Shown here: positions 8,098-16,949 of the stretch, one piece after another
Numbering within the stretch: the stretch's first letter is position 1
Layout: every line of letters begins with the position of its first letter
NCBI GenBank assembly: GCA_003250355.1
Contig: QKGS01000014.1
Span: 1-37,516, forward strand
Direction: 5' to 3'
Origin: Bacteroidota bacterium
GTDB lineage: Bacteria; Bacteroidota; Bacteroidia; Bacteroidales; SZUA-534
DNA length: 37,516 bases
The notes under the pieces: generated by a model
Told to the model about the DNA's origin: nothing
Databases searched by the model: none
Seen by the model: the letters and a program-made list of their open reading frames with translations, nothing else
Position numbers and translations under genes: made by a program

Positions 8098-8469
8098 CTA
8101 ACTTCCACCGCACTTTTTAGTACAATCTTGTTTTTTGCATTTGTTTTTGTCGGCACAACAAGCATTGCTGCAATCGGATTTACAACTATTTTTTACAGTT
8201 ACACCTGTATAACCAATTTTAGCAAAACCTTCTATCAGATTATCGGTATTGGTTTGGTCGGCTCGGTAAGTTACTGTTACTGTTTTAGCTTCCAAATTAC
8301 ACGAAATACCTTTCACTCCCTTTTCAAAGGCAATGTTTTTTTCAATTTTGTTAACACAACTCATACAATGCATATTAACATTGAATGTAGTTTCAACTTT
8401 TTCTTTTTCCTGTGCATTTAATGCAAATGCAAAAAAAGAGATTACAATAATTGCTACAATTTTTCTCAT
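8098..8469 (-). CDS. Secreted heavy-metal-associated (HMA) domain protein
   Basis: A 123-residue protein with a signal peptide (MRKIVAIIVISFFAFALNAQ) and one HMA domain whose metal-binding loop reads MHCMSCVNKIEKNI (CxxC). The C-terminus is a second Cys-rich segment (about residues 94-121) with CKSDCSNACC and related CxxxC pairs. It resembles MerP/CopZ-like periplasmic chaperones for soft metals. It lies 34 bp downstream of the TonB-dependent receptor and is probably the last gene of its operon. The metal cannot be read from the sequence; copper or mercury-like ions are plausible. Confidence 0.85.
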   Translation of the reverse strand: MRKIVAIIVISFFAFALNAQEKEKVETTFNVNMHCMSCVNKIEKNIAFEKGVKGISCNLEAKTVTVTYRADQTNTDNLIEGFAKIGYTGVTVKNSCKSDCSNACCADKNKCKKQDCTKKCGGS

Positions 8470-8503
8470 TTTAATTTATTTTAAATTTAACATATTTACA
8501 TAA

Positions 8504-10684
8504 CTATTCACGCTCTATTGCAAACCTTACACCTGCGTAAAACATACGTCCATGAACGGGTCCCCAAACCATTGAGGCATCGAAATTATTGCCCCACGGA
8601 TTAGCAGCATCAACAATGGGGTTGTCCATTTTAAAGTTTGTAAGGTTTTCACCACCTATATAAACACTCCACTTTCTGAAGTATTTGGTAACTTGTGCAT
8701 TAAGTATGGTATATGGTGCATAAGTACTTGTCCACAGGTTATTTTTCACCTGCGGCATACGCCCACTTCCGTTAAATTGCGATGTAAAGTCAACCTGCCA
8801 TTTTTTTAAAGGGGTTTGATACGAAACGGTAAACAACCCCTTATATTTGCTTGTAAGCGGTTTGTCGCGCAAAATTCCGTTATAAGTAGCTTTAACATCG
8901 GTATATCGGATAGCCGTAGTTATATCAAGACCTTTAACTATTTCGGCCGACAATTGCGATTGATAACTTCCTGAAAATGAATTACCATTCAAATTATAAA
9001 AACTAACCATTGAAGGGTCGGTATCAACATCGGCTACTACTTGTGTAAAGAATTTAGTGTAATAATAATCGTTTGAAAAAACAAGCTCTTTGCCCCATGG
9101 ATAAAAATAGAAAGTAGCATTTAAGCCTGTATTTAATGCTCGTTCAAGGTCTAAATTATCGGCTATTTGTATTTGTCGTGAGCTGGCAAGTAAATATGAG
9201 TTTTCGGCTATAATATTAGCTGAGCGGTATCCCATTCCTACCGAGCCTCTCAAATGTATGTTATTGGTTACATTGTATTTAGTATGCAAACGAGGTGTAA
9301 CAAATAACCCGTATTCATTGTGATAATCGGTTCGAATGCCTGCAAGGATTGTAAAATCGGGTGAAATATTGTAAGTAACCTGGCCAAATATACCGGGAAC
9401 AATTTCGGTACGACTCATATTTACAGTATCGAGTTTTTCAGTAAACTCGTCGTACATAATAGACGAACCAATACTATACTGATGCTTTTTAATACCCTCT
9501 GTTTCATTCTGATATATTACATTTACGTATCCATTGTTTTGTAAGCCGTTGTAAATATTTTTACCATAAAACGATTCTTGATTGTGATAGCTTCCACTTA
9601 TTTGTACTCCAAGACTTTTACCTGTTGCATTATTGAATATGAACCCTTGCTTGGTAAAAAACTCATACCGTTCTGTTTTCACATTAATACCATAAGCTGA
9701 GGTATCATTAGTGTAAAATGACTTTTGCCCCGATTTTCGGGTTTCGTTAATAGCTTTTACACCATATTGGGCTATATATTTATCGGTTTTATACATCCAT
9801 CGGTTAATAATGTTGTACTGCCTAACCATAGGTACATCGAGAAATTCGTCGTGGTTTTCATCTACGAGCATATTATCGTTTTTAATATGTCCAAGTATCA
9901 TGGTTGATAGCTTTTTGTTGATATGTACAGAACTATTAACGTTCAATTCCATTCTACCGGCAGAGCTTGAAAAAGCATTAACGAATAATTTTTCCGACAC
10001 ATCGGGTTTCTTATATTCAACATTTATTTGCCCAGCTATAGCTTCATAACCGTTAATAACCGAGGCTGTCCCTTTTGAAACCTGAATACTTGACATCCAA
10101 GGGCCTGGAATATATTCCAATCCATAAACAGAAGCCAATCCGCGAAAAGCAGGCATATTTTCGGTAAGCATTTGCACATATAAGCCCGATAAGCCTAATA
10201 ATCGGATTTGCTTTGCCCCTGTTGTTGCATCGGAGTACGAAACATCGACCGAAGGGTTTGTAACAAAACTTTCGCCCAGGTTACAACAAGCTGCTTTGCA
10301 AAGTTCGGCATCGGTAATCTGAATTGTCATTATGGGTTCAATTCGCGATAAGTGAGTTCCCGGAGCTCTCTCTGCAACAACAACTTCACTAAGTGAATGC
10401 CCTTCGCTTACCATTTGAATATTGAGATGCTTGCGACTTTCAATTGTTATTTTTTTACTTTCGTAGCCTATATAACTAAAAACAAGTACATTAGTAGCTA
10501 CTTTATTGGTAATGGAGAAACGACCTTCGCTATCGGTTGTAGTTCCAACTGTGGTACCCTCCCAGTAAACACTTACTCCGGGCAAAACACTTCCACCTGA
10601 ATCAACAACAGTACCTTCGATATTTACTGCAAGTACTATTGCCGATATTACTGTAAATAATACAGTTAATATTATATTTTTCAT
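8504..10684 (-). CDS. TonB-dependent outer-membrane receptor, probably metal-related
   Basis: 726 residues. A signal peptide (about 1-20) is followed by a carboxypeptidase-D-like regulatory domain (21-95: VNIEGTVVDSGGSVLPGVSV, DSEGRFSI, YIGYESKKI), the plug (about 100-230) and a 22-strand barrel ending in the aromatic strand MFYAGVRFAIERE. The plug starts with LCKAACCNLGESFVTNPSVD; Cys129, Cys133 and Cys134 could bind a metal. No SusD-like partner is adjacent, so glycan uptake is unlikely. Flanked in the same direction by a Cys/His-rich secreted protein upstream and an HMA protein downstream, it probably imports or senses a metal complex. Confidence 0.88.
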   Translation of the reverse strand: MKNIILTVLFTVISAIVLAVNIEGTVVDSGGSVLPGVSVYWEGTTVGTTTDSEGRFSITNKVATNVLVFSYIGYESKKITIESRKHLNIQMVSEGHSLSEVVVAERAPGTHLSRIEPIMTIQITDAELCKAACCNLGESFVTNPSVDVSYSDATTGAKQIRLLGLSGLYVQMLTENMPAFRGLASVYGLEYIPGPWMSSIQVSKGTASVINGYEAIAGQINVEYKKPDVSEKLFVNAFSSSAGRMELNVNSSVHINKKLSTMILGHIKNDNMLVDENHDEFLDVPMVRQYNIINRWMYKTDKYIAQYGVKAINETRKSGQKSFYTNDTSAYGINVKTERYEFFTKQGFIFNNATGKSLGVQISGSYHNQESFYGKNIYNGLQNNGYVNVIYQNETEGIKKHQYSIGSSIMYDEFTEKLDTVNMSRTEIVPGIFGQVTYNISPDFTILAGIRTDYHNEYGLFVTPRLHTKYNVTNNIHLRGSVGMGYRSANIIAENSYLLASSRQIQIADNLDLERALNTGLNATFYFYPWGKELVFSNDYYYTKFFTQVVADVDTDPSMVSFYNLNGNSFSGSYQSQLSAEIVKGLDITTAIRYTDVKATYNGILRDKPLTSKYKGLFTVSYQTPLKKWQVDFTSQFNGSGRMPQVKNNLWTSTYAPYTILNAQVTKYFRKWSVYIGGENLTNFKMDNPIVDAANPWGNNFDASMVWGPVHGRMFYAGVRFAIERE

Positions 10685-10858
10685 TGTTTTTTAATTTAAC
10701 TAATACTGCCTGTTGAACACTAAACAGTAAAACTGATTAATGATTATATTCCTAATGGAATAGTTGTTCTATGAATCTTGATTTTATTTTCAGCGCAATA
10801 GCATTAAACTATACTGATATGATTCAAGAAATTGAAAAAAACAAGAGATTAGTTAAAA

Positions 10859-11305
10859 TCAAATAATGTAGGTACATAGCATTGCCAAAGTGTGCGCCAC
10901 TTTTTTATATTTAATAATGCTATGTGTATAAGAATGTGGGGTATATAAAAGTGTACTTACATAATCGGATGTAAACAGTACTGCCACTATAAAACAAGTA
11001 ACCTGTTTTAAATCAACACTATGAGTGGTTTTAAAATATTCGGGATTGTGCTGAAAGAAATATTTGTTCTGTTCATGTTCATGTTTTTGGTTATCTGAAG
11101 TGGTGCAACAGGTTTGCTCATGATTACTACAACAACCATCGTGAATAGTTGAACAATGGGTTTGGTAATCGGCAACAACTAATTGAGCTACGGTTTCACT
11201 TTCACCGCATGGCGGACAGGTATCTTTAATAATATACATACCAACACTACTTGCCAAAACCAATAATGCAAGCGAAACTGACAATATGTATTTAATTATG
11301 TTCAT
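10859..11305 (-). CDS. Small Cys/His-rich exported or membrane protein
   Basis: A 148-residue protein. The N-terminal hydrophobic segment (about 5-26) is a signal or anchor. It is followed by TCPPC (30-33), HC (50-51), CC (58-59), CC (66-67) and a His-rich stretch HEHEQN. A second hydrophobic segment lies at about 103-113. I do not recognise the family with certainty; Bacteroidota have small secreted HYC/CC-type proteins next to metal-related receptors, and this could be a relative. It is first in a row with the receptor and the HMA protein, though a 174-bp gap separates it from the receptor. Confidence 0.65.
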   Translation of the reverse strand: MNIIKYILSVSLALLVLASSVGMYIIKDTCPPCGESETVAQLVVADYQTHCSTIHDGCCSNHEQTCCTTSDNQKHEHEQNKYFFQHNPEYFKTTHSVDLKQVTCFIVAVLFTSDYVSTLLYTPHSYTHSIIKYKKVAHTLAMLCTYII

Positions 11306-11336
11306 TTATTAGAATTACTTTCGTAAAAATAATAAG

Positions 11337-11344
11337 CAAAAATA
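11337..11344 (-). promoter_or_regulatory. Candidate -7 element for the metal-related operon
   Basis: On the minus strand this reads TATTTTTG, a TAnnTTTG match, 31 nt before the ATG at 11305. No clear -33 TTG is visible at the expected distance. Confidence 0.4.
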
Positions 11345-11428
11345 GTGCCTTTTGTTTATAACCACGATATTTTACTATTAAAAACATTTTAAATAAAGTA
11401 TGTTATATGCAAATAAACAATAATCGGT

Positions 11429-12838
11429 TTAATAAAGTATTTGTTCAATAATTCCGGCAAGTTCTGTATTGTCGATATACGGTTTAAAATATTCATGCCC
11501 TATGCCTGTTACCCTTACCGGTATTGGCATAGGTGTGTGGTCGTTGGTTGTCCAGCCTATGCCCGCTTTTTGGTTTAGTATATGTATTACCCTTGCGGTA
11601 AATGATTTATTATTGGTAAATAAATAATCATAATCGGTAGCAATAAGCCCTTTTAATACTTGTGTTTGAAATGCTTCGTTAAGCCATTCGGTTTCATCTG
11701 TATTTAGCGTAAGCGTATTATTACCGTTATTGAAGCCGAAATATTTTGAAACAGAATCCATTACCTGATTAAAGGTAGGTTGTTTGTATTCACTTACCAC
11801 ATTTTGCAATAATCGGTCAAACTCTTGTGTTGATATTTTCTGATTTTCAAGTAATTGTAACTGAATATTTCCCAACAATACATTTTCATTAGTACCAAGC
11901 GACATACCTCCTGTTTCGTGGTCGCCTAATACTATTACAATTGTTTCGTCGGGGTATTGATTATAAAATGTTATAGCCTCGCCAACAGCTTTATCGAAAT
12001 CGAGCATTTCGTGTATGCATGAAGCGGCATCGTTTTTATGACAGGCCCAATCTATTTTACCACCTTCAACCATCAGAAAAAAGCCATTTTCATTATTAAG
12101 CTGATTTAATGCCTGCTTTGTAAAGTCGGCCAATGAAAGAGCCCCCTTTCGCTTGTCGATGCTCCAATAAAAATCGCCGTATCTATATACCTCAGGATTT
12201 ATGGAAATGAGCATAGTGTCGGCCTTTGTTATAGAATTAAACTCACTATGTGTTTTTGATATTTTATATCCGGTTGCTTTAGCCTGGTCGAATATATTGG
12301 CTGAATCGCCTGTATTTCCACGGGGATAACGAATTCCTCCACCGCCAAAATAGTTGAATTTACTTGCAGGCAGTTCCTTGCCTATTTCATAATAGTACTT
12401 TCGGCTGTTTTGGTGTGCGTAAAAACCTGCCGGTGTTGCATGGTTCAAATATACACTCGATATAATACCTATACGATACCCTTTGCGTTTAAGCTTTTCG
12501 GCAATAGTTTCGTACTGTATGGTTAGCGATGTATCTTTGCATAAAACCCCATTGTTGGTTTTGTATCCGCAAGCCATAGCAGTAATTGCTGCCGATGAAC
12601 AAGTAGTATAGTTATTGGCCGAATGTGTGGTCATAAACGATTTTACAGCCATATTATTCATAGCCAGCCCCTTGTTATGTATTATATTGCTGTATAGTTC
12701 GGTTGCATATATTTGGTTTACACTCATACCATCGCCTATAAGCAATATTATGTTTTTTACTTTTTTTGCTTCGGTAGTATTATTACAAGCAAACAGTATT
12801 GTGAACAAAAACAGAAGTATGGGTGTCAGTTTCTTCAT
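11429..12838 (-). CDS. Alkaline phosphatase (PhoA family), lipoprotein
   Basis: A 469-residue phosphomonoesterase. The signal peptide ends in a lipobox, LFAC, with Cys18, so it is probably lipid-anchored at the cell envelope. Active-site features: NIILLIGDGMS with metal-binding Asp36; TTCSSAAITAMACGYKTNNG, which aligns to E. coli PhoA TDSAASATA so that Ser81 is the likely nucleophile (the preceding Asp is replaced by Cys80); KIDWACHKND, LGDHETGG and NDHTPMPIPV as the zinc/magnesium ligands. It would release phosphate from organic esters outside the cytoplasm. Monocistronic, with a candidate promoter just upstream. Confidence 0.9.
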   Translation of the reverse strand: MKKLTPILLFLFTILFACNNTTEAKKVKNIILLIGDGMSVNQIYATELYSNIIHNKGLAMNNMAVKSFMTTHSANNYTTCSSAAITAMACGYKTNNGVLCKDTSLTIQYETIAEKLKRKGYRIGIISSVYLNHATPAGFYAHQNSRKYYYEIGKELPASKFNYFGGGGIRYPRGNTGDSANIFDQAKATGYKISKTHSEFNSITKADTMLISINPEVYRYGDFYWSIDKRKGALSLADFTKQALNQLNNENGFFLMVEGGKIDWACHKNDAASCIHEMLDFDKAVGEAITFYNQYPDETIVIVLGDHETGGMSLGTNENVLLGNIQLQLLENQKISTQEFDRLLQNVVSEYKQPTFNQVMDSVSKYFGFNNGNNTLTLNTDETEWLNEAFQTQVLKGLIATDYDYLFTNNKSFTARVIHILNQKAGIGWTTNDHTPMPIPVRVTGIGHEYFKPYIDNTELAGIIEQILY

Positions 12839-12863
12839 TACTATGGTTAATTATTTGAATTAT

Positions 12864-12871
12864 CAAAAGTA
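12864..12871 (-). promoter_or_regulatory. Candidate -7 element upstream of the alkaline phosphatase
   Basis: The minus strand reads TACTTTTG, a TAnnTTTG match, 26 nt before the start at 12838. The -33 element is not clear. Confidence 0.35.
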
Positions 12872-12932
12872 ATAACATAACTGAACCATTTGTTAAAAAA
12901 CGATTGTATTATTATGATATAGAGCAATAAAA

Positions 12933-12962
12933 AAGGAGTTACTACTCATGTAATAACTCCTT
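12933..12962 (-). terminator. Rho-independent terminator after the aldolase gene
   Basis: On the minus strand AAGGAGTTA (12962-12954) pairs perfectly with TAACTCCTT (12941-12933) around a 12-nt loop, followed by a T run (12932 downward). It lies 46 bp past the aldolase stop and ends the chorismate mutase-aldolase operon. Confidence 0.85.
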
Positions 12963-13007
12963 CATAGTTATAATTAAATAACCTTCGTATTACGACTAAT
13001 AACTTAG

Positions 13008-13961
13008 TTACTCAAGGTCTTCAATTTTTTCAAGTGCATCGACAAGGAAACCAACTAAATCGTTTTTTTTATCGGAATCCATCCAAGCCATAGCATCGCG
13101 CGGGTGTTGATTCAATGAACCTGCTATCATATAAGGGAGGAAATACCCCCAGTCGATTTCCTGCTGTAACGGTTTTATATAGTCTTGAATAGACTGCAAA
13201 ATAGGCTTCAAACGGTATTTAGGATTCTTCAGGAATTGAATTAACAACTCAAGGGGGCAGTTACCTGCTCCACGGCCAATTCCAAGCATGGTAGCATCAA
13301 GCATACGTGCGCCATTTATAATACACTCTATTGTATTAGAAAATGCAAGTTGCTGATTGTTATGACCATGGAACCCAATTATTTTTCCGGGTAATGCTTC
13401 AGTGTATTTTTTCATCAGATACTGTATATCTTCTGAATACATACTACCAAAACTGTCAACAAGGTAAAAGGTAGAAACTCTTGATTCTGCAATATCCTGT
13501 AATGCTTCGTCGAGACGGCGCTCATTTACTTTTGATACTGCCATTAAGTTAATAGTAGCTTCATAGCCTTTATCCATTACATGGTGGGCTAGTTCTATAC
13601 CTTTATGTATCTGATGCTCATAACAAGCTACACGGAACATATCAATAACACTTTCTGATGCTGGTGGAATATCTTCAAACCTGATACGGCCTATATCAGC
13701 CATAACAGATATTTTAGTGTTAGTATTGTTATCTCCCACAACACTTCTTAAATCTTTTTCGCTACAAAATTTCCACGGCCCGTATTCATCACGTGAAAAC
13801 TGTCCTTCACTAGCTATATAACCTATTTCCATATAGTCAACGCCAGCTTCAACACACGAATTGTAAACACTTTTTACTAACTCGGTGCTGAATTGCCATT
13901 TGTTCATTAAACCACCATCTCTGATAGTGCAATCGAGTACTTTAATATCTTTCTTGTACAT
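13008..13961 (-). CDS. DRE-TIM metallolyase (HMGL-like aldolase)
   Basis: A 317-residue TIM-barrel protein of the HMG-CoA lyase / 4-hydroxy-2-oxovalerate aldolase / homocitrate synthase group. The N-terminal motif is LDCTIRDGG (9-17) with Arg14-Asp15, and the metal-binding HxH is in IGFHGHNNQQ (His198, His200). GIGRGAGNCPLELLI fits the lid region. Family members make or break C-C bonds next to a 2-oxo acid using a divalent metal. The exact substrate is unknown: it lacks the length of isopropylmalate or homocitrate synthase. It is encoded 10 bp after a PchB-like chorismate mutase and likely acts with it. Confidence 0.85.
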   Translation of the reverse strand: MYKKDIKVLDCTIRDGGLMNKWQFSTELVKSVYNSCVEAGVDYMEIGYIASEGQFSRDEYGPWKFCSEKDLRSVVGDNNTNTKISVMADIGRIRFEDIPPASESVIDMFRVACYEHQIHKGIELAHHVMDKGYEATINLMAVSKVNERRLDEALQDIAESRVSTFYLVDSFGSMYSEDIQYLMKKYTEALPGKIIGFHGHNNQQLAFSNTIECIINGARMLDATMLGIGRGAGNCPLELLIQFLKNPKYRLKPILQSIQDYIKPLQQEIDWGYFLPYMIAGSLNQHPRDAMAWMDSDKKNDLVGFLVDALEKIEDLE

Positions 13962-13971
13962 ATATTTTTTG

Positions 13972-14280
13972 TTATAGTTTAGCTATTTTCATCTCTTCGC
14001 TTATAAAATGATTTATAAGGTTGCGGTACATTTCTTCAATGGCATCGGGCGATAATCCGTTTTGAACTGCCCACTCGCGACGCTGTGCAATTACTGCTTC
14101 GCGACGTTCGTGCGCTATTATGCTGTCTTTTGTTTTTTCTTTGAAGTTAACTACCGCTTGTACATACTTGTATCGTTCGCCCATAAGTTTTAGTATATGT
14201 TCATCAATACTGTCTATCTCATTTCTTACGTCAGTAATGTTTTTACACTCTTGTGGCGAGTTCTTTGGTACGTATGCCAT
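13972..14280 (-). CDS. Chorismate mutase type II / isochorismate pyruvate-lyase-like protein
   Basis: A 102-residue AroQ-fold helical protein. ECKNITDVRNEIDSIDEHI, LMGERYKYVQAVVNFK and ERREAVIAQRREWAVQNGL, ending in NLINHFISEEM, follow the layout of PchB-type enzymes more closely than of the AroQ domain of PheA. It may rearrange chorismate to prephenate or split isochorismate to salicylate and pyruvate. No isochorismate synthase is encoded nearby. It is first in a two-gene operon with the aldolase. Confidence 0.82.
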   Translation of the reverse strand: MAYVPKNSPQECKNITDVRNEIDSIDEHILKLMGERYKYVQAVVNFKEKTKDSIIAHERREAVIAQRREWAVQNGLSPDAIEEMYRNLINHFISEEMKIAKL

Positions 14281-14309
14281 ATGAAATGTCTGTTTTTGAA
14301 TTAAGGTTG

Positions 14310-14317
14310 CAAAAATA
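14310..14317 (-). promoter_or_regulatory. Candidate -7 element for the chorismate mutase-aldolase operon
   Basis: The minus strand reads TATTTTTG, 30 nt before ATG 14280. The -33 element is not clear. Confidence 0.4.
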
Positions 14318-14377
14318 ATTTTTTATGTTGAAATTCATGAAAAATGGTTACTTATTTTAGAAATTCAAAGTTGCTGG

Positions 14378-16678
14378 TTAAATTTTCCCCAATATATCAC
14401 CGCTCAACTCTGTAGTTCCATAATCACTCTCCAAAACGGTAAACGGTATTACAAAACTACACCCCTCTTTAAAGCGGCTGCAACCATAAGCCGACTTACC
14501 TTTAAGCATAGTTCCCTGTTGGCATTTGGGGCAAGTTAATACCTCGGGTTTAGCAGGTTTGCCTTTTTTTTCAGGCTCTTCAGTGAGTTTAAATACCGGC
14601 TGAAAATTGGTCGATATTTCTAATATCCCTTTTACTTTTTCACCATTAACCACAAAACCCGAAATAGCAGTAGTTTCACCTTTTTCAATTAGCCTTTCTA
14701 TCTGTTTATCGGTAAGTTTTTTTCCCTGTTGTATAAATTCAATTTTAAAATTGCATCCGTCTTTATAAGCAGAACACCCAAAAGCCGATTTACCTTTAAG
14801 TATTGTACCGTTTTTACATTTAGGGCAATTAAGTTGCGCCGTCTCGTTCGTTTTGGGAGTATTCTTATTAGTAACAGTTGTTTCTTTGCTTTTTTCTTCT
14901 TCAATAGTTATAGTTCCCCTGTTCTCATACATTACTTCGTGTACAAGCCTGGCAACCATAAGCTTCATTTCATCGAGAAATACTTTGGGGTCATATTCGG
15001 CATTTTCTATTTGTCGGAGCTTTTTCTCCCACATACCTGTAAGCTCAACCGATTTTAACAAATCATTGCTAATAGTGTCAATCAATTGTATTCCGGTAAT
15101 TGTAGGGACAATATTTTTTCTTTCCCTAATTATATACTTACGTTTAAATAGTGTTTCAATAATATTGGCACGAGTACTTGGGCGTCCAATACCATTCTCT
15201 TTCATAAGGTCGCTCAGCTCTTCATCTTCAACCTGTTTTCCGGCAGTTTCCATAGCCCGCAGCAGTGTAGCTTCGGTGTACGGTTTAGGTGGTTGAGTTT
15301 GTTTTTCGAGCAAATCGGGTTCATGCGGGCCGCGCTCACCCTTAACAAACTCGGGAAGTATCTGCCCCTCGCCGCTCTCATTATCATTTTGCTTTTTGGG
15401 GTATACTACACGCCAGTTTTCTTCAATAATTATTTTACCGGTAGCTTTAAATTCTATTTTATCCACCTCGCCTATTACAGTGGTATTTTGTACTTCACAA
15501 TCGGGGTAAAAATTTGCAATAAAACGCCTTGCTATTGTGTCGTAAACCTTCTTTTCGTCGAGTATCAACCCCGACGGATTTACGCCCGTGGGTACAATAG
15601 CATGGTGGTCGGTTATTTTCTTGTCGTCGAATACTTTTTTACTCTTGCGAATAGGCTTCCCAAGCAGTGGTTTTATTATATCTTCGTATGGAGTAAGTTT
15701 CTCAAGTATCCCTTTTACTTTGGGGTACATATCGTTTGGTAAGAAAGTAGTATCAACACGCGGATATGTAACCAGCTTGCGCTCGTATAATTTCTGTATT
15801 ATTTGTAAAGTTTCATCTGCTGTAAAACCATATTTTCGGTTACACTCTACTTGCAATGCTGTAAGGTCAAAAAGTTTTGGAGGAGCTTCTTTACCTGCCT
15901 TACGAGCAAATGACACTACTTCAAATTCCTCTTGTTTAATACGTTCAAGAAATTCTAAAGCTTCGTCTTTAACCATAAATCGGCCCTGTGTGGCATTGAA
16001 CAAAACCTCACGATAAGTGGTTTTCAGTTCCCAAAATGGTTCTGAAACAAAGTTTTCAATCTCCTTATGGCGGTTTACAATTAGTGCTAAAGTAGGTGTT
16101 TGAACTCTTCCAACAGAAAGCACCCCTTTATTGTTTGCATATTTTAATGTGTATAACCTTGTAGCATTCATTCCTAGTAGCCAGTCGCCAATACTACGGG
16201 CATTTCCGGCAGCGTAAAGCAAATCGAAGTCAGTGCCGTTTTTAAGGTTTGCAAAGCCATCGCGAATAGCCTCATCGGTAAGCGATGATATCCACAGTCG
16301 CTTTATTGGTTTTTTGCATTGAGCTTTTGTAAGTACCCATCGTTGAATAAGCTCCCCTTCTATTCCGGCATCGCCACAGTTTATAACCTCATCGCATTCA
16401 TTTACCAGCCGTTCTATGGTATTAAACTGCTTTCGTATACCATTATCGTCAATAACCTTTATTCCAAACCGTGCCGGCAGCATTGGCAGTGAACTCATAT
16501 TCCAGTACTTCCATTTATCGGTATATTCGTGAGGCTCTTTTAGTGTACACAAATGACCGAATGTCCAGCTTACACAGTAACCATTTCCTTCGAAGTAACC
16601 ATCTTTACGACTATTGGCTCCAAGAATTGAGGCCAAATCTTTTGCTACACTTGGTTTTTCGGCTATGCAGAGTTTCAT
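14378..16678 (-). CDS. topB: DNA topoisomerase III
   Basis: 766 residues. Type IA topoisomerase that passes single strands and resolves recombination intermediates. The Toprim domain opens with IAEKPSVAKDLA (5-16) and has CGDAGIEGEL (101-110). The active-site Tyr305 is in KLVTYPRVDT. SVGRVQTPTLALI (188-200) is typical. The C-terminus carries two topoisomerase zinc ribbons, each of the form CPKC..GTxLKGKSAxGCS (about 626 and 722). The ORF is full length. It is monocistronic with a good promoter match at 16749-16779. Confidence 0.95.
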   Translation of the reverse strand: MKLCIAEKPSVAKDLASILGANSRKDGYFEGNGYCVSWTFGHLCTLKEPHEYTDKWKYWNMSSLPMLPARFGIKVIDDNGIRKQFNTIERLVNECDEVINCGDAGIEGELIQRWVLTKAQCKKPIKRLWISSLTDEAIRDGFANLKNGTDFDLLYAAGNARSIGDWLLGMNATRLYTLKYANNKGVLSVGRVQTPTLALIVNRHKEIENFVSEPFWELKTTYREVLFNATQGRFMVKDEALEFLERIKQEEFEVVSFARKAGKEAPPKLFDLTALQVECNRKYGFTADETLQIIQKLYERKLVTYPRVDTTFLPNDMYPKVKGILEKLTPYEDIIKPLLGKPIRKSKKVFDDKKITDHHAIVPTGVNPSGLILDEKKVYDTIARRFIANFYPDCEVQNTTVIGEVDKIEFKATGKIIIEENWRVVYPKKQNDNESGEGQILPEFVKGERGPHEPDLLEKQTQPPKPYTEATLLRAMETAGKQVEDEELSDLMKENGIGRPSTRANIIETLFKRKYIIRERKNIVPTITGIQLIDTISNDLLKSVELTGMWEKKLRQIENAEYDPKVFLDEMKLMVARLVHEVMYENRGTITIEEEKSKETTVTNKNTPKTNETAQLNCPKCKNGTILKGKSAFGCSAYKDGCNFKIEFIQQGKKLTDKQIERLIEKGETTAISGFVVNGEKVKGILEISTNFQPVFKLTEEPEKKGKPAKPEVLTCPKCQQGTMLKGKSAYGCSRFKEGCSFVIPFTVLESDYGTTELSGDILGKI

Positions 16679-16682
16679 TCTT

Positions 16683-16712
16683 TAAGTTACAGGTTACAAG
16701 TTGCAGGTTACA
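16683..16712 (-). repeat. Degenerate TTACAGGTTACAAG repeat
   Basis: The motif AAGTTACAGG / AAGTTGCAGG followed by TTACAA occurs twice in tandem (about 14-nt period) in the topB leader. Similar purine/pyrimidine runs (GGTAAAAGG and ACCTTTTACC) occur in the restriction operon gaps. Confidence 0.55.
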
Positions 16713-16748
16713 AATTTTCTCGTTCCTGCATTTACTTCAATTCGATTT

Positions 16749-16779
16749 CAAAAATAAAATTTGAGTGTATTGGTTGCAA
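16749..16779 (-). promoter_or_regulatory. Promoter of topB
   Basis: On the minus strand TTG (16779-16777), a 20-nt spacer and TATTTTTG (16756-16749) fit the Bacteroidota housekeeping promoter. The start would be near 16742, giving a leader of about 64 nt that contains the 14-nt repeat. Confidence 0.6.
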
Positions 16780-16895
16780 TTTTTGTTATTAACAAAGAAT
16801 TAAGAAGAGGGTAACTGAATAGTATTATCATGTGTCAAGTTAGTCGAAGATTTATTGCACACTACTCTTTTGGGAAGAATTTGAATATTAAAAAC

Positions 16896-16927
16896 AAACC
16901 CCGGATAAGTTTGCTTGTCCGGGGTTT
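16896..16927 (-). terminator. Strong terminator after the TPR gene
   Basis: AAACCCCGGA(TA)AG at 16896-16909 pairs with 16914-16927 over 14 bp with one G-T/mismatch position and a 4-nt loop. A short T-rich tail follows on the minus strand. It lies 22 bp past the TPR gene stop. Confidence 0.85.
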
Positions 16928-16949
16928 ATTTTGCATTAATTATAATAAA

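Noticed and set aside
14729-16016. Several plus-strand ORFs of 100-149 codons opposite topB
   Set aside because: They are shadows of the topB frame with no domain-like composition; topB has complete motifs over the whole stretch.
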